Origin: Auriscalpium vulgare
Lineage: Eukaryota > Basidiomycota > Agaricomycetes > Russulales > Auriscalpiaceae
NCBI GenBank assembly: GCA_019915015.1
Contig: JAHBBC010000003.1
Span: 1 to 64,000, forward strand
Length of the DNA: 64,000 nucleotides
Reading direction: 5' to 3'
This document shows, in pieces, positions 11,192-23,276 of the stretch. Position 1 is the stretch's first letter, and every line of letters starts with the position of its first letter. The notes beneath the pieces were generated by a model, which did no database searches, was not told where the DNA came from, and was given only the letters and a program-made list of their open reading frames with translations. Made by a program: the position numbers and the translations under genes.

Positions 11192-14100
11192 TTACATCGC
11201 CATCGGGTCATCCGCACACTTGAGGCACGGAACATTCGGTTCAATGTCGCCGGTCTTCGTCTTCCATTCCTCCTGCATTCGCGTGCGCAGCCTCTCCAGC
11301 TGCCTCTCCTTCGACACAAACCCCCGCTTGCCCTCTGCTTGCTTGCCCGGCCCAAAGAGCATGGGGAGGAAGGCCTGCGAAGAAGTAACAGGGACAGGCC
11401 GGTCATTGACGGAAGACACCGTGCTCGAGCTGTCACTGTCGGGCACTATGCAGAGCGCCGCGGCAGCAGCCACTGCGACCTTGGAGCTAGAGCGTGAGGA
11501 CCAAGGAAATGAAGTTATGGGCATAAGGTTTGCGATGCCCTGAAAAGAAAGAAGAGAGGTAGACGGAGAGCGAGTAGGCACAGTGACACTCGTCACATTT
11601 GGTGCCGCACCGTGTTCAGCGCATCTACGTGGAATGAGATCGGCTGCGTACATAAGACTGCATGAACATCGGACATACTGAACAAAGATCGTGGTTTAGA
11701 AAGCGCACCATTGGCGTGAAGGTTTGAAACGGAAATGGGCATCTCGGCATTGCGTGACGGCACAGCTGAGGGCGACTTGCGTTGAGGTTGGGGAAGAAAC
11801 GTAGGAGCGATAGTGACGGGTGGGGCAGGGGGCGAATACCTTGACGCGGTAGGGGACTCCTTTCGAGGCTGGGGAAGGAAGGATGGTCTGGAGATTCCAT
11901 GTTTCGTGGGCGATGAACTGAGGGGACTGAAACGTTCCTTGGGCAAGGCAGCGCCTACGGCAGACTTTGTCGGGGTCTCGAAGCGTTTGAGGGACACTGC
12001 GCGGGGAATAGCAGATGGTGACTTCGTCACGTCAGCGGATTTCCTGATCATTACGGGTGCGTCGGGGAATGCGACAGTCTTCAATTCACTGGTGAAGTCT
12101 GGCTGAGTAAACGAGAAGGAATCTTCATCTTCTTCCATGAACGTCTCATGGAACGGGATCGTCTTCGAAAGAGATGTAGATGGCGACGGAGTCCGAACGA
12201 ATTCGGTCGACGACGGGGAGCCGAAGTCAGCGGGTGGGCTGAACGTAAACCGGATCCACCCTCCACCTCCTCTCCGACAATCTCGTCAGCCTCGCTGATA
12301 ACGATGGAGACGTCGGGCTCTTCCTCAGGCTCCTCCTCTTCGACGACAGCATCAAGACCACTGTGAAGCTCTGCCCTGGCGGTGTGGTTGGGCTCATTGA
12401 CCTCAACGCCGACGTCGGCGGGAAGCACGAAGGGAGGTAGATCGTCATCGTCGTCATCGGCACCAAAAAATCCCTTCGAGAAAGCACCTTGTTGAGCGGC
12501 TGCAGTGAAAGCACTCATCGGTGGCGAGTCCTCTAAGTCTTCAAGGCAGCCGAAGAAGCGATCGACCTTCTCCGGCGTACTTTGAACGGGTACAGATGAC
12601 TTTGAGGGGAACGACCAAGTCTTGGAGAGTGAAGCACGACGCTCATGGAGAGTGGGCGTGGTAGCGAGTGAAGCTGAGGGAGATGCTGCCACTTGAGCGG
12701 AAAGTTGGAGGTGAGATGTAAGACGCGGACTGTCTCCCAGCGACCCCGAGAAGGAGCTGTCGGGGCTGCCGTAGTTCTCGTCTTCCTCATCCTCGTCTTC
12801 GTAGCTAGCGAGGCCGTTCTCTTCATCAGACATTTGGCCACTCTCGTCCTCTTCGAGGACCACCTTCAGCTCGAGTCCACGAGCGCAGAACCCTTCGTCA
12901 ATAGACTCAACGTCCGTACTTGAGCTCTCGGAGTCAATCGACATCATGCCGCGACGACGTGTGAATGGGACAGCCACGTTGTTGACTTTGAAGCCTCCCG
13001 GTGTAGGAGTACCAAGAAGACCAGCGCTCTCCAATTCCTTCTCCAAGTCGCCACGGCATCTCTTCTCTTCGGCAAGCTCGGATTTCAGCCGTGCAAGCTC
13101 GTCTTCTGCGTCCTTCTTAGCCTGGAATGCTGCCTGAAGGTCCTCATAGTCTGCCTTGATCTTGGAGAAGTCGCCTTGCAGGGCGTTGAGCTTTGACAGC
13201 GTTTCCTCCGCAAACGTAGCTTTTCTCTCCGCGTCTTTCACCGCTGCACGTTTCTCCACCTCCACCAAACCGAGTCGCTCTCGAGAGACCCAAGCTTCTC
13301 TCCTCTCCTGATCGACCCTGCGAGCGAGGAGGCCGGTCTGCTTCTCGAGATCCGACACGCGCATGCGCCAACCTTCCACGTCTCTCTTCAGTTCGTCCCG
13401 CTCCTCTTTGAGATCAGCGATGAGCTGCAGCATCTCATCACTTGGCTCCGACGTCAAACTGGTACCGCTTTGCGCGGAGACGTCCGAAGTGCAGGAGTCG
13501 GGACGGGAGCGAGAACGAGAACGAGATGACAGAGCACGTTCCAGGTCGGTGATGCGCGCGACCAAGGCCGCTTGCGATTGATGAAGGAAGCTAGAATGTC
13601 TGCCCCAATCACTCTCGGAGTCCAAGGAAGTCCGCCGTTCTGTGGTGGGGGTGAGTTCTGGCGTGGGCAATCCATGGACGTATTGCGGCACCGAGGGCTT
13701 GTATGAAATGCTGCTACGTCGCTTCGGCTGCTCTAGCGAGTCTGTGGATACCGACGAAAGGCTGTCCGCGCGACTGCTCAACGAAGAACGACGAAAAAGA
13801 GCCGTGGAAGGAGCTGTCACAGGAGGTAGCACCATGCTCTGTCGTCTCATCGCGATCGTCGCCACTGGGCTTTCCGTGACCGACGGAGAAGCGACCAGGC
13901 CTGGAGAAGACGCCAGGGTCAGGGACTTCAAGCCGCTGACTTTGGGGCTTGGCGAATACGACGGCGTTGGCAAGTCGCTTGCAACGGCAGTTGCTTCGGG
14001 CGTTAGAGCAAGAGGCCGGAGTGTGAGGCCGGTGGGACGATGACGAGCTGGCGATGGAGTGGTGACCGACCCAACCACGGAAAAATGAGTGCTATCCGAA

Positions 14101-14949
14101 GCCTGTGCATGAGAGGAGTCCACAGGCAAAGACGCCACGGCCTCGTTCTCTTTCTCTTCATCCTCGTCATCTTCTTCGACGAGCGTGTGCAGCTGATCCT
14201 TGATGGACGACGAGACGATGTGCTTTCCAAACGACTCGCGTTTGTTGGAAAGGCCGCTAAGACCGGCACCGAAGCCTCCTCCAAGGCCGGGCGGGTAGGA
14301 TGGCTTGCTCGCTATACGTCGATGGTCAGCACATAGCCACCAAAAACATGTCGATGACGCTTACGCAGCTCAAACATCCGTCTCTCCAACTCGGGCGTGT
14401 TCAATTCAGGGATGTTAACAGGCGAGAAGACGTCAGCACCCGATTTGCCTTCGAGTGCCCAGAGAGCCCGTCTCCGGATGGAGTCCTTGTCCCCAAGATT
14501 GATGTTGTCCTCGCTAAGAGAAGCCGGCAGGGCAGGAAGAGAAACGCCCATCATCTCCGCCGACTCGCGGCGAGTAGAAACAGACGAACGCCGCCGGTGA
14601 TGCGAACTTCGCTGACCGGCCAAAGAAGAATTGGAATGGGTAGAAGCAGAAATTGGAAAGGTAGCGGAGTCACTCGTAGAGTTGGTGGAGTTGGAAAAGC
14701 TAAGAGAAGGGCTGGGGGATACGGAGTTGTTGCGAGAGTGGGAACGTGAATGGGAGAGTCTTCTGTTAGAGACGGTGGCATGCGGAGATCCCGCGCTTCC
14801 GCCCAGTTTGAAGGACTCAAACTGACGGTAGTTGAGCAACGGAAATAGAGAGGCAGCCGTGGACATACCCTGTTCTTGTCGGCAATGGACTCATCATCTC
14901 TGATCCTGTTGGTGGCTACGTTGGTAAGGTCCACAATTTGGGTGTTCAT
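11192..14949 (-). CDS. large serine-rich coiled-coil protein, unknown function
   Basis: The first exon reads MNTQIVDLTNVATNRIRDDE and splices (47-nt intron) to FESFKLGGSAGSPHATVSNR. A Ser/Arg-rich segment follows, then EDNINLGDKDSIRRRALWAL, ELNTPELERRMFEL, and over an intron SKPSYPPGLGGGF. The middle holds a long coiled coil (about LKEERDELKRDVEGWRMRVS to GDLEKELESAGLL). Then come acidic runs (DDDDDD, EEEEPEEEPDVS) and a basic Pro/Ser-rich C-terminus ending CLKCADDPMAM. There are many SP/TP sites. The frame shifts near 12,250 with no adequate intron to explain it; downstream codons still look coding (ETFMEEDEDSFSFTQPDF). It could be a polarity or cytoskeleton scaffold, but that is a guess from composition. 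Confidence 0.75.
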
Positions 14950-15322
14950 TTTCGTGACAATTTTCGGGCAATGAGTGGACTGGTGCTAGGAATAGCGTGA
15001 GGGGGAAATGAAAGGAAGGGACCGTCAGACGGTAGACACCCGGGGGCAGAGGATAGAGATGATGGTGGCGACGAGCAAGCGGGCGAAGGCAGGCGAGCGC
15101 CTGCAAATCCAACTGGCGATCACACGCGCAAACAACCGTGGCATGATCATCCCGCGCAGACAGCGAAAACACAATATATATGCACAGGGCTCTAGCGACA
15201 CCTGCGGCCAGTACTTCGCCAGTGCGCTTGGAGACAAGCGTGGATCTGATAGGGACTACCTGCGGACCCTAGGCCTAAACCCATCGTCCCCGTTACCTCC
15301 TAGGCCTAAACCCCATCGTTCG
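14950..15322. promoter_or_regulatory. divergent promoter region with a 20-bp direct repeat
   Basis: This stretch lies between the minus-strand coiled-coil gene and the plus-strand isochorismatase gene. It has no recognised exon. A 20-bp direct repeat sits just before the isochorismatase ATG (15268-15287 and 15299-15319). Confidence 0.5.
15268..15319 (+). repeat. promoter-proximal direct repeat
   Basis: The sequence cctaggcctaaacccatcgt occurs at 15268-15287. It occurs again at 15299-15319 with one added C, so the copies start 31 bp apart. The second copy ends 4 bp before the ATG, so both probably lie in the 5' UTR or core promoter. Confidence 0.8.
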
Positions 15323-16216
15323 ATGAATCCCCCCGTTGTCAAAGTATCGTCCAAGGAGACCGTGTTTTTCGTCTGCGATGTGCAGACCAAGTTCAGTAAG
15401 GCTCTTGTTCACCGAGTCTTTCTCATCCAACCCGCCGCCTCCACAGGGCCCGCTATTTATGAGTTTGATCCTTGCTATTGACAGCTCGGAAGATGTTAAG
15501 AGCCGCAAAGGTAAGCTTGCACGAGTGAGGAGCCAACTCGCCTCATGTCGCAGCAGATTCTCGAAATACCTGTGGTATATACGGAACAGAATTCGAGAGG
15601 TAAGGTTTGCTCATCGGACGGCAGGCATACGCTGATGCCGACGACTTCTGGGAAGCTCTTGGACCAACTGCGCCTGAGCTCTTGCCGGAACCATTCAATC
15701 TAGGCGATCTTTACCTGGGCACCATTGAGAAAACCTTGTTCTCCATGGCGACTCCAGACGTACTATCGATCCTCAACAAGCATGGCCTCACTCAAATTGT
15801 GCTCTTTGGCATTGAAGTAAGCACGTCACCAAGAAAATATACCTGCTCCAATTTAATACCTCTCCCGATAGTCCCATGTTTGCGTATTGCAGTCCGCACT
15901 TGATCTGCTCGACAGGGGCTATCGTGTACACGTTATCGCCGACGGCGTATCGAGCTGCAACCCCGGAGAGATCTCAATTGCTCTTGAACGTATGCGACAG
16001 GCTGGTGCACAGATCACAACGAGCGAAAGTCTGCTCTTCCAGTTGCAAGGTATGCCGGTAGTCCGCGGCCTACGCGCGTTTCATCAACGGCGTGCTGAGT
16101 GACGCCGTTTAGCTGACTCGTCCAAGTCGAACTTCAAAGCTTTCTCTGCCATCATCAAGGACGAAAAGGAGTCTACTCGTGCTTCTATGCAGAAATTGAT
16201 ACGCAGTGCACTATGA
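15323..16216 (+). CDS. isochorismatase-like hydrolase
   Basis: Spliced exons read [21 protein letters not shown]...[104 protein letters not shown] and [20 protein letters not shown], ending [10 protein letters not shown]. The catalytic triad of the cysteine-hydrolase fold is present: Asp in FVCDVQ, Lys in EKTLFSM and Cys in ESHVCVLQ. It resembles the ISOC1/ISOC2 branch, small single-domain proteins of about 200 residues in cytosol or mitochondria. The physiological substrate is unknown for that branch. Five short introns are inferred, one ending in tctgggaag. Confidence 0.85.
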
Positions 16217-16503
16217 ACTGCAACGATTCGTCCACGACCATGTACATCTCGTTCTCGGACATGGCGGACGGCCGGATCTTCAGCAATTATTTAAGTGCCC
16301 TTGCGATGAACTCTCTGACGCGTGCATGTTTGAGGACGTTGAACTGAAGGCTTGAATAGTTGAATACTTAAAAGTGCGGGTAGTCCTAAGTAGTCAGGTG
16401 ACATGTGCCGAGGCAGTGAGGCCACTGAGGCGGCACACTGGCACGCGGGCAGACTTGCGTTGCACTCACCACCACCACAAGTACCTTCGAATTCATCACT
16501 TCA

Positions 16504-16950
16504 ATGCTGGGCAAGCTTGTGCATCTTGGCTTCGACGCCGTTCTCATCGCAGCCTTCCTTGCCGGCGTCAAGCGCACCACGGGCATAACGTATGTTCTAC
16601 ATTCCTGCCTAGCGTGCAGCGTTGACAAGCTCTTCCCTTGGATAGACCTGCGCTTCATAGGGTTCCAAATAAGGACATACGACGTGTGTACCATAGTGCT
16701 ATCTAAACATTGCTGGTGGCGAGGCTAACATGGTCGAGAGCAGAGATGCTGAGGTCCTATCTGGAATTTGGTGCGTTCATAATCCATACGTCAGCTTCGC
16801 CAGTGCATCTCTAACGTCTTCACAAGGGGAATACGCGTTCGATTTCGCCGTCGTCGTCTTTGGGGTACGTCTTGCCTGCGTCCGCTCCACACTCCTGTGC
16901 CCTTGCTCAGCTTTCTGCAGCGGTCTGCCTCGTTTGAACGCAAGCATTGA
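16504..16950 (+). CDS. DUF1748 mitochondrial membrane microprotein
   Basis: About 62 residues spread over four exons. Exon 1 gives MLGKLVHLGFDAVLIAAFLA GVKRTTGI. A 23-nt exon (16661-16683) gives VPNKDIR. The next exon reads QMLRSYLEFG, then EYAFDFAVVVFG, and the last exon RSASFERKH before a stop. The order (amphipathic first helix, RTTG, PNKDIR, YLEFGE, FER) matches the fungal DUF1748 family. From memory this family includes the small yeast mitochondrial inner-membrane protein encoded by YPR010C-A. All exon phases agree. Function is not established from the sequence. Confidence 0.8.
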
Positions 16951-17161
16951 GGCAATATAGAGTCTTTCCATCCTCATGTTCATTTCCCTTTTGTATCGTG
17001 AGTTGCTTGTGTTATGTATGGTTGTCGCCGCACCGATCCCGATCGCATTTTATGGCAGATATTCGCCGTCTCGCAATGTATTCTCGCGTGGTCTGGACTC
17101 TTTCGTCTCCTGAATATATAATCGTCGCCAGCAATGATAGTATACATGTGTCTGCCGTGCA

Positions 17162-17659
17162 TCAACCTAAGAAGTTGAATACGAAGAAATGAAGGACGAC
17201 AGAGCCGATGACGAAGTCTGCGAATGCCCTATATTGGATTCTGTGTAAGAACGGACTGCACTTGAAAAGAACTCGTCAAGCCCACCTTTCAGGGGATACA
17301 TCCTTGAACAAGGTGCGGGTTTCCGAGTTGACTTGGGAACGCAGTGAAGCAGTGAGGACGAATTGCCCGACCGTGCTCGCGAACCTGCGGGATGTCAGAC
17401 AGCTTGCGAACGCTTGCATGGCGCAGACGTACCCAGACAAGAAGGCGTTGAAAGGAAAGCTTGTGACGAGCACACAGTAGACGAACTGCAGCACGCCGGA
17501 TAGGACGAGGAACGTAAGGAACGAGTCGATGAATTTGAGACGTGGTGCGGTGTGGTCGAGGTACGCCTTCCAAAGCGTCTGCACCGCGGATGGCGAGGAA
17601 GACGAGGATGTGGACGAGGGCGTGCCCTTGACTGGCGCTGTCGCTTTTGGTCCCGCCAT
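17162..17659 (-). CDS. OST2: oligosaccharyltransferase subunit OST2/DAD1
   Basis: The start at 17659 gives MAGPKATAPVKG and a Ser-rich N-terminus, then VQTLWKAYLDHTAPRLKFID, SFLTFLVLSGVLQFVYCVLV and SFPFNAFLSGYVCAMQAF. After an intron comes VGQFVLTASLRSQVNSETRT LFKDVSPER. A final exon reads AFADFVIGSVVLHFFVFNFLG and a stop. The FPFNAFLSG, VGQFVLxxSLR and SPERAFADF blocks are diagnostic for DAD1/Ost2, a small ER-membrane subunit of the complex that transfers N-glycans to nascent proteins. Three membrane segments are visible and full length is about 130 residues. The terminal intron splices phase-correctly (AG|G for Arg). Confidence 0.95.
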
Positions 17660-17825
17660 GATACCAGAGACGATGAGGAGTCGATGTCTACGTGGCTGAG
17701 CGCGCGTCGGCCAAATACAGCAGCCGCGACGCGACCAAACAACTCGCGTCCAAAAATACCGACAACGCACTGGCAGCGCCTCGCTCTTCCCTCCGTCCAG
17801 CCCCTCTTGTCATCGTCGTGTTGCC

Positions 17826-19059
17826 ATGCACTCACTCGCAGCGCGACTCTCATCCGCGAGCTCGTCCCGCCTCGCGCGTCTCGCGCTCGGCGCCGGCCAG
17901 ACGAATGCCAGGTCAATGCTTTCGCGGCGCATCCACGTCCGGACGAAGCTGCCATACAACGTAGAGGACGGCATGGGCGACTTCTTGCCTCCAGTCGCGC
18001 TGAAAATGATTGCTGAGGACTACCAGCAAGGTCTTCTGGATCGTCTGAACGACGAAATCCGAGGTGAGCTGCGTCGTGTACAAGTGTTGCTCCGGTATTC
18101 ATTCGACTTGCATTAGGCTCCACCGTAGAGAATCAGACTGTCGCTCAGATTGTCATCAGCACCGCGACCGACATGAATTACAGCCTTGCATTTAACTATG
18201 CGAGTCTTGCTCTCAACAACGACTTCTTCCTCCAACACTTAGTGTGTCAATTCAGCACTTGTCATCAAATGGCACTGGCTAATTCGAGGCATTCTCTCTC
18301 CAGAAAGTGCCTACGGGCGGTGCCCGTGACCACACCGGCGACATAGGCCACGAACTTCAGTATGCAATCACAAACCAGCAGGGCAATCTCGCGCAAGTCA
18401 TCTCGCATGTCTCTGCGGCCGCGCTGGGCATGACCTCCACGGGCTGGGTGTGGTTCGTCACCGACGGCCAAGGAAACCTGGGCGTGGTCGCCACGTATGG
18501 TGCCGGTACACTCCTTTCGCCCGACCGCCGTCAAACCAAAGACCTATTGGGTGGCCGCTACATTCCCAAGACGAATTCCGCACCACCACCTCCTGCTGAG
18601 GACGAGGAGGAATTCGATGTCCCCGCATCCACGTCCGCCTCTGCGCCGCTAAGCGGGGCCCCGACAACGTCCCCAGCGTCTGGCCTCTCCCGCCAAGCAC
18701 CCCCTGCACATCCGACGACGCAGACACGCGCATTTCACATGTCTGTCCCTCGCGCGGATGACGGCGTCGCTGCACCCGCGTCCATCTTCATCCCGGAAAA
18801 CCGTAATCAGGGTCCACAGGAGCTGCACAATGGGGCCGCAGACAGTCCGGAGACGGACTTGGTCTCTATCGGCGCGGTGCTCTACCCGTTGTTTGTGGTC
18901 AGCGTGCAGGAGCACGCATGGGTCAGCGCAGGGTACGGCGTCTGGGGGAAGGAGGAGTACCTTAAGCGTTTCTGGACAGTGCTGGACTGGGGAGCAGTTA
19001 GCAAGGCGTACGGGCTTGTAGTGGCCACTCAGAGATTGTCTGGAAAACCGAAGCCATAG
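17826..19059 (+). CDS. mitochondrial small-subunit ribosomal protein with SOD fold (mS42/mS43 type)
   Basis: The N-terminus MHSLAARLSSASSSRLARLA is a classic mitochondrial presequence. Next comes RRIHVRTKLPYNVEDGMGDF, then IVISTATDMNYSLAFNYASL. The second half has HVSAAALGMTSTGWVWFVTD GQGNLGVVATYGAGTLLSPD, a long Pro/Ala/Ser linker and HAWVSAGYGVWGKEEYLKRF WTVLDWGAVSKAYG. This is the Fe/Mn-superoxide-dismutase fold with the usual metal-ligand pattern eroded (no DxWEHAYY), as in yeast Mrp1 and Rsm26. It is therefore a structural protein of the mitochondrial 37S subunit rather than an active SOD. Which of the two paralogues it is cannot be settled here. Confidence 0.82.
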
Positions 19060-19173
19060 AACTCGTCTTCATTCAAGTATGTCCATATATCTACTAATAG
19101 CATTCGGATAGCGCCTGCCCCCTCATACTTAAAGTGTGTTCCGCACGTCCGCGGGTAAACATGTTGGGACTAT

Positions 19174-20730
19174 TTAAATGTCAGCCCAGTCGACTCTCCA
19201 CTCTACATTGCCGTCACTCCGTCCGCGAACACCCTTGTATGGTTTGTAAGTCTCTCCTGTTAGCTTGAGTTGGTCTACTTTGAGAGACGAAAACAGATGC
19301 GATGATAGAGAAAAAGTGATCTGCATCGCGCGCGAGGGATGGGGACGTGAAGCTCTATTCGAAACGAGTCAAGAATACGGGGCGTGCCGGGAGGATCACA
19401 TACGTCGACGAAAAAGAACCCTGAAGATTCCAACGACCAGAAGAGTGCTGGATGGATGGAATCGACCAGCGGAGAACCTGACGACGCTACATCAACTACC
19501 GTAGCAACGCGACCCGATAGGACATACCTGGCGGGCAGGAATGTATCCCCATTCTGCTCCACCGCCGACGGTACACGACGCGCCCGTTGCACCTTCGCCT
19601 AGGTAGAGCTCCATTACGAAGTCCTCGATGGCACGCGCAGACAATCTCGACGCGATGGACACGTCGAACGTGCCACCATTTTCGGACACCGCCATGGCAG
19701 CTTTTAAGTTGAAGGGGACTTGCACCTGGCTTTGGTTCTGAGCAATGGCAGTGAGCGGGGTACCGGTCGGTGGTGGGGCTTGTGCGGAGGCGGGAGAGTA
19801 GCGGTATTCCATGAGGGTGAAATGACCATCAGGAGGTACAAAGGAGAGTACTTTGGACTGGGAGAACCGATTCAAACGGATACACGGGTGAAACGACGGG
19901 TTGGACATGGCCTGTGCGTTCGTCAATGTGAGGAGAAGATCGGGCGTGCCCGACAGTTTGCTGTTCGCGTCAATCTTGCCAAGTACTGTGCTATTGACCA
20001 CAACACCGCTCCTACAGATATGTCTCTGCGATCAGAGCATAGCGCTGGGGGGATGCATGGCTCACTTGCTGACAGTCGCTTTCAGAGTTTCGGATATGTC
20101 GAAGTAGATTTCGTTGCTGTTGTAGCGAACTCCGGCCTTGCGCCACGGTATGGGGCTCGCGAAGGCGCCCATTCCATGTGTGCTGGGACCGGAAAGCCCA
20201 GAAACCCCAGCGACGGATAAGATCTTGGTCAAGAGAGATGGCGGGATGACGATGTCGCGTAGAGCATTTGGGAGGTCGTGAGGGGATGCCCTCCAGAGTC
20301 GAGGGTCTCCTCCAAGAGCTGATAGACAACATCGAAGTGGTCCTTGAGTGCTGGCGCAGTCACATCGCCAAAGTATTCGTGGAGGATGTCGACAAACGTG
20401 CGCAAGAAGGCAAAGGCATATAAAGGATCGGCTGCTGGGTGTCAGAAGAGAGGTAAGAGAGGACGCGAAGAGGAGCTCACTGTCGCGACTGACGGGGGAC
20501 AGAAGAGTGAGGCCATTGTGCTGGATGTGGCAGCATGCGCTGGGTTCGTCTGGGTCGAAAGAGGGAACATAGATGACAGGGTCGATGTCCTGGACGCGTC
20601 GAGCACTGGCGGCTGCGGCGGAATAGGCGTCGATGTGGAGGAGGGGGTAGGCGGGGGAGAAGCGGCGGAAGGCTGTCTGTACGACGGGTGTTGCGGTGCT
20701 GTCGAGGACGATGAGGCCGTCGATGGGCAT
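19174..20730 (-). CDS. APM3: AP-3 adaptor complex mu subunit
   Basis: This is the medium subunit of the AP-3 coat, which sorts cargo from Golgi/endosome to the vacuole. The start at 20730 gives MPIDGLIVLDSTATPVVQTA FRRFSPAYPLLHIDAY. A longin-like N-domain follows (FLRTFVDILHEYFGDVTAPA LKDHFDVVYQLLEETLDSGG). The mu-homology domain begins IPWRKAGVRYNSNEIYFDIS ETLKATVSK and continues VVNSTVLGKIDANSKLSGTP. The final exon reads PSRAMQITFSLSSHLFSSLK VDQLKLTGETYKPYKGVRGR and ends VEWRVDWADI. The reading frame shifts by one base near 20,270 at a short G run (plus strand) between DSGGHPLTT and PNALRDIVIPP. The start sits 152 bp from hexokinase, so the two share a bidirectional promoter. Confidence 0.9.
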
Positions 20731-20882
20731 GGCGGTGAGCAGCTGCGCACGGTTGCGAGCAGACCGGGGATAATGACGTCGAGCCGGATATAGCCTACCG
20801 CATAGATCCTTTCAGCTGAGTACTTGAACTCGCCGTCCCGCACGCCCATTAGGCAGTCCGTTCTTTCCTTTCCTCCACAGCC

Positions 20883-22932
20883 ATGCCCGTCACAGCTGCC
20901 ATCTCCCGCGCGACTCCAGACAAAATAAAGGATATCCTCACAGACATCGAGGACCAGTTCAACCTCGATGACGATGCCCTCAAGACCATCACCAACCAGT
21001 TCCTCGCCGATTTCAATCTCGGTCTCTCCGAGTACGGCCAGGCGATGGCCATGATGTATGTCGTCTCTCTAGCCGTCGTCCGACCCTCCTCTGATCGTCT
21101 GCCAGCCCCACTTTCGTCACAGGCGTCCCCGACGGCACAGAGACCGGGTAATACTCTCCCCCCCGCAGGAGATCGAGCCCTAACCGCGCTCTTATTTCTC
21201 AGCACTTTCCTCGCGCTGGATCTCGGTGGAACGAATCTGTCAGTTCCTCTTCTACACTAATAATCATATGCGCTTACCGTTCGGTGTTCAGGCGGGTCTG
21301 CCAGGTCGACCTCAATGGCGACCAGACCTTCAGCCTCAAGCAGCAGAAGTACAAGGTCTCTTCAGACCTCAAGACAGGAGAAGCCACCGTCCTTTTTGGT
21401 ACGACTCCCTCGACCTATACCATCGCGTCTCTGATCTCCTGCGCGCGTCAGACTACTTGGCGGACTCCGTTGATGCTTTCCTGACCTCTACCGCTGGCTC
21501 TCCCACAAATCCGCATACGCCGGGCAAGTTCGGAGACGATCAGCCTGCTCTTCCCCTCGGCTTAACCTTCTCTTTCCCCGTCGAGCAAACTGCCCTTGAT
21601 CAGGGATATCTGCTCACGTGGACGAAGGGCTTTGCCGCTAAGAACGCAATTGGGAAGGACATCGTGAAACTTTTACAGGACGCCTTTGACAGGAAACATT
21701 TGCATGTCAGATGTGTCGCGCTGGTCAACGACGTTCGTGGCAGTTCCTCGCCCATGGACCACTGAAATCATCTCTTCTCAGACCGTTGGCGCCCTCCTGT
21801 CGCGTGCATACACGTCGGGCGGCTGTATTCTCGGAGCCATATTCGGCACTGGGACGAATGGCGCCTATGTCGAGCAAGTGGCTAACATCACCAAGCTTGG
21901 TAACCACCCCATCGTTGCCAAAGGCGGCGAGATGGTTGTGAACACCGAGTGGGGAGGCTTCAACAACTCGGTATGCACTTCTAAGGCCTTGAGCATTCGG
22001 GACACATACTTACGCGCGTCATCCAGCGCACGACGCTTCCGTCCACGCCCTTCGATAACAAGCTTGACCGAGAATCGATCAACCCTCGTTATCAAGCCTT
22101 CGAGAAGTTCATTTCCGGGATGTACCTCGGCGAGATCACGCGGAACATCGTCTTGTCCCTCGTCGATGCTGCCCCCCATCCAATCATCTTCAAAGGCAAA
22201 GCAAGTGAATTCTTGAACAAGCACTACGGCCTCGACACCGAATTATTATCGCTGGTGGAGGCCGCATGGGAGAATGAAGAGCCGCCTGCATCGGCAGGAC
22301 CTCCACTCGCGGCATCCGACGCACATGATGGGAAGGTCGAGATTTTGGACGATGACCTGCTTTTGGACTTCTCGAAGACCCTCACTGCCGCCGCCGTCAC
22401 TCCAACGACCCTCCATCGCTTGCAAACCATCCGGACTGTTCTGGTTTCCCATCTTGGCTATGCTCCAGAGGATGTGACCCTCCGCGACGCAGCCCTAATT
22501 CGTTGGGCAGCATCGCTCGTAGTCAGCCGCGCGGCAAAACTGAGTGGGTGCGCCGTGGCTGCAGTTGCGCTGCAAAGGGGTAGTGTAAAGGAGTCGGGTG
22601 GCGGGGCAGCAGCAGCGCAGACGCAGAAAATCGCTGTAGGCGTGGATGGCAGGCATGTCCAACGTTCTTATCTGGCTGACGAGGGGCGACTGACCTTTCT
22701 GACAGTTTGATTCAACACTACCCGCGGTTTGAAGCGCGCCTGAGAGAATCGTTGCGTGTGCTTGTTGGCGCAGACGTTGAGAAACGGGTCGAGATTGGTC
22801 TTGCGAAGGATGGTAGCGGTGTTGGAGGTCGGTGTCCTACTACTGGCCCACTGTCTCCATTCGCTGACCAGCGCGCGTGCCTTCACAGCGGCCCTTTGTG
22901 CACTTATCGCCACCAAGCAATCTCCCCTCTAG
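20883..22932 (+). CDS. hexokinase
   Basis: ATP-dependent phosphorylation of glucose and related hexoses in the cytosol. It starts MPVTAAISRATPDKIKDILT. The phosphate-1 motif is FLALDLGGTNL, spliced to RVCQVDLNGDQTFSLKQQKY. The sugar-binding blocks are LGLTFSFPVEQ, KGFAAKNAIGKDIVKLL and VALVND|TVGALLSRAYTSGG, where the Asp is the catalytic base. Then come LGAIFGTGTNGAYVEQ, NTEWGGFNNS and FISGMYLGEITRNIVLSLVD. The end reads ALCALIATKQSPL. At least eight introns are needed. The region after KASEFLNKHYGLDTELLSLV holds an acidic insert (DAHDGKVEILDDDLLLDF), which makes the protein somewhat longer than yeast Hxk2. It could equally be called glucokinase; the family is certain. Confidence 0.93.
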
Positions 22933-23276
22933 ACTTTGTGGGCTGGGTGTCAAAGATGAAACAAAGCAAGTGTTTGTACGAGGTATTTTAAGCAGTAATA
23001 TGCGGCCGTGACATTCTAGATGCAATGTATCGTACAGAAAATTTGGAAGGAAGGGCTGGTTGCACATAGAAAGACAGGATGCCTCGTTGAGGTGTCAAGT
23101 ACGTCGCGTCACGGTGTTGTTCGGTGTTGGTTGTGGTCGTGGCCGCCAGGCCAGACCTGTATCTCATCTGAAATCATGGCCTCCAACGTCTCTCCTCTCC
23201 TTGCCTGGAGCCTTCCTACATCCTTCCGACCCTTGCAATTCACAGTCCACGACTTCGCGCTACAACGACGCCAAAC
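22933..23276. other. intergenic, no gene recognised
   Basis: This is the 3' flank of hexokinase and the promoter side of the next gene. No exon, repeat or RNA gene was seen. Confidence 0.4.

Noticed and set aside
17826..19059. Active Fe/Mn superoxide dismutase
   Set aside because: The fold is there but the usual metal-ligand motif is degraded and the linker is long, as in the mitoribosomal relatives.
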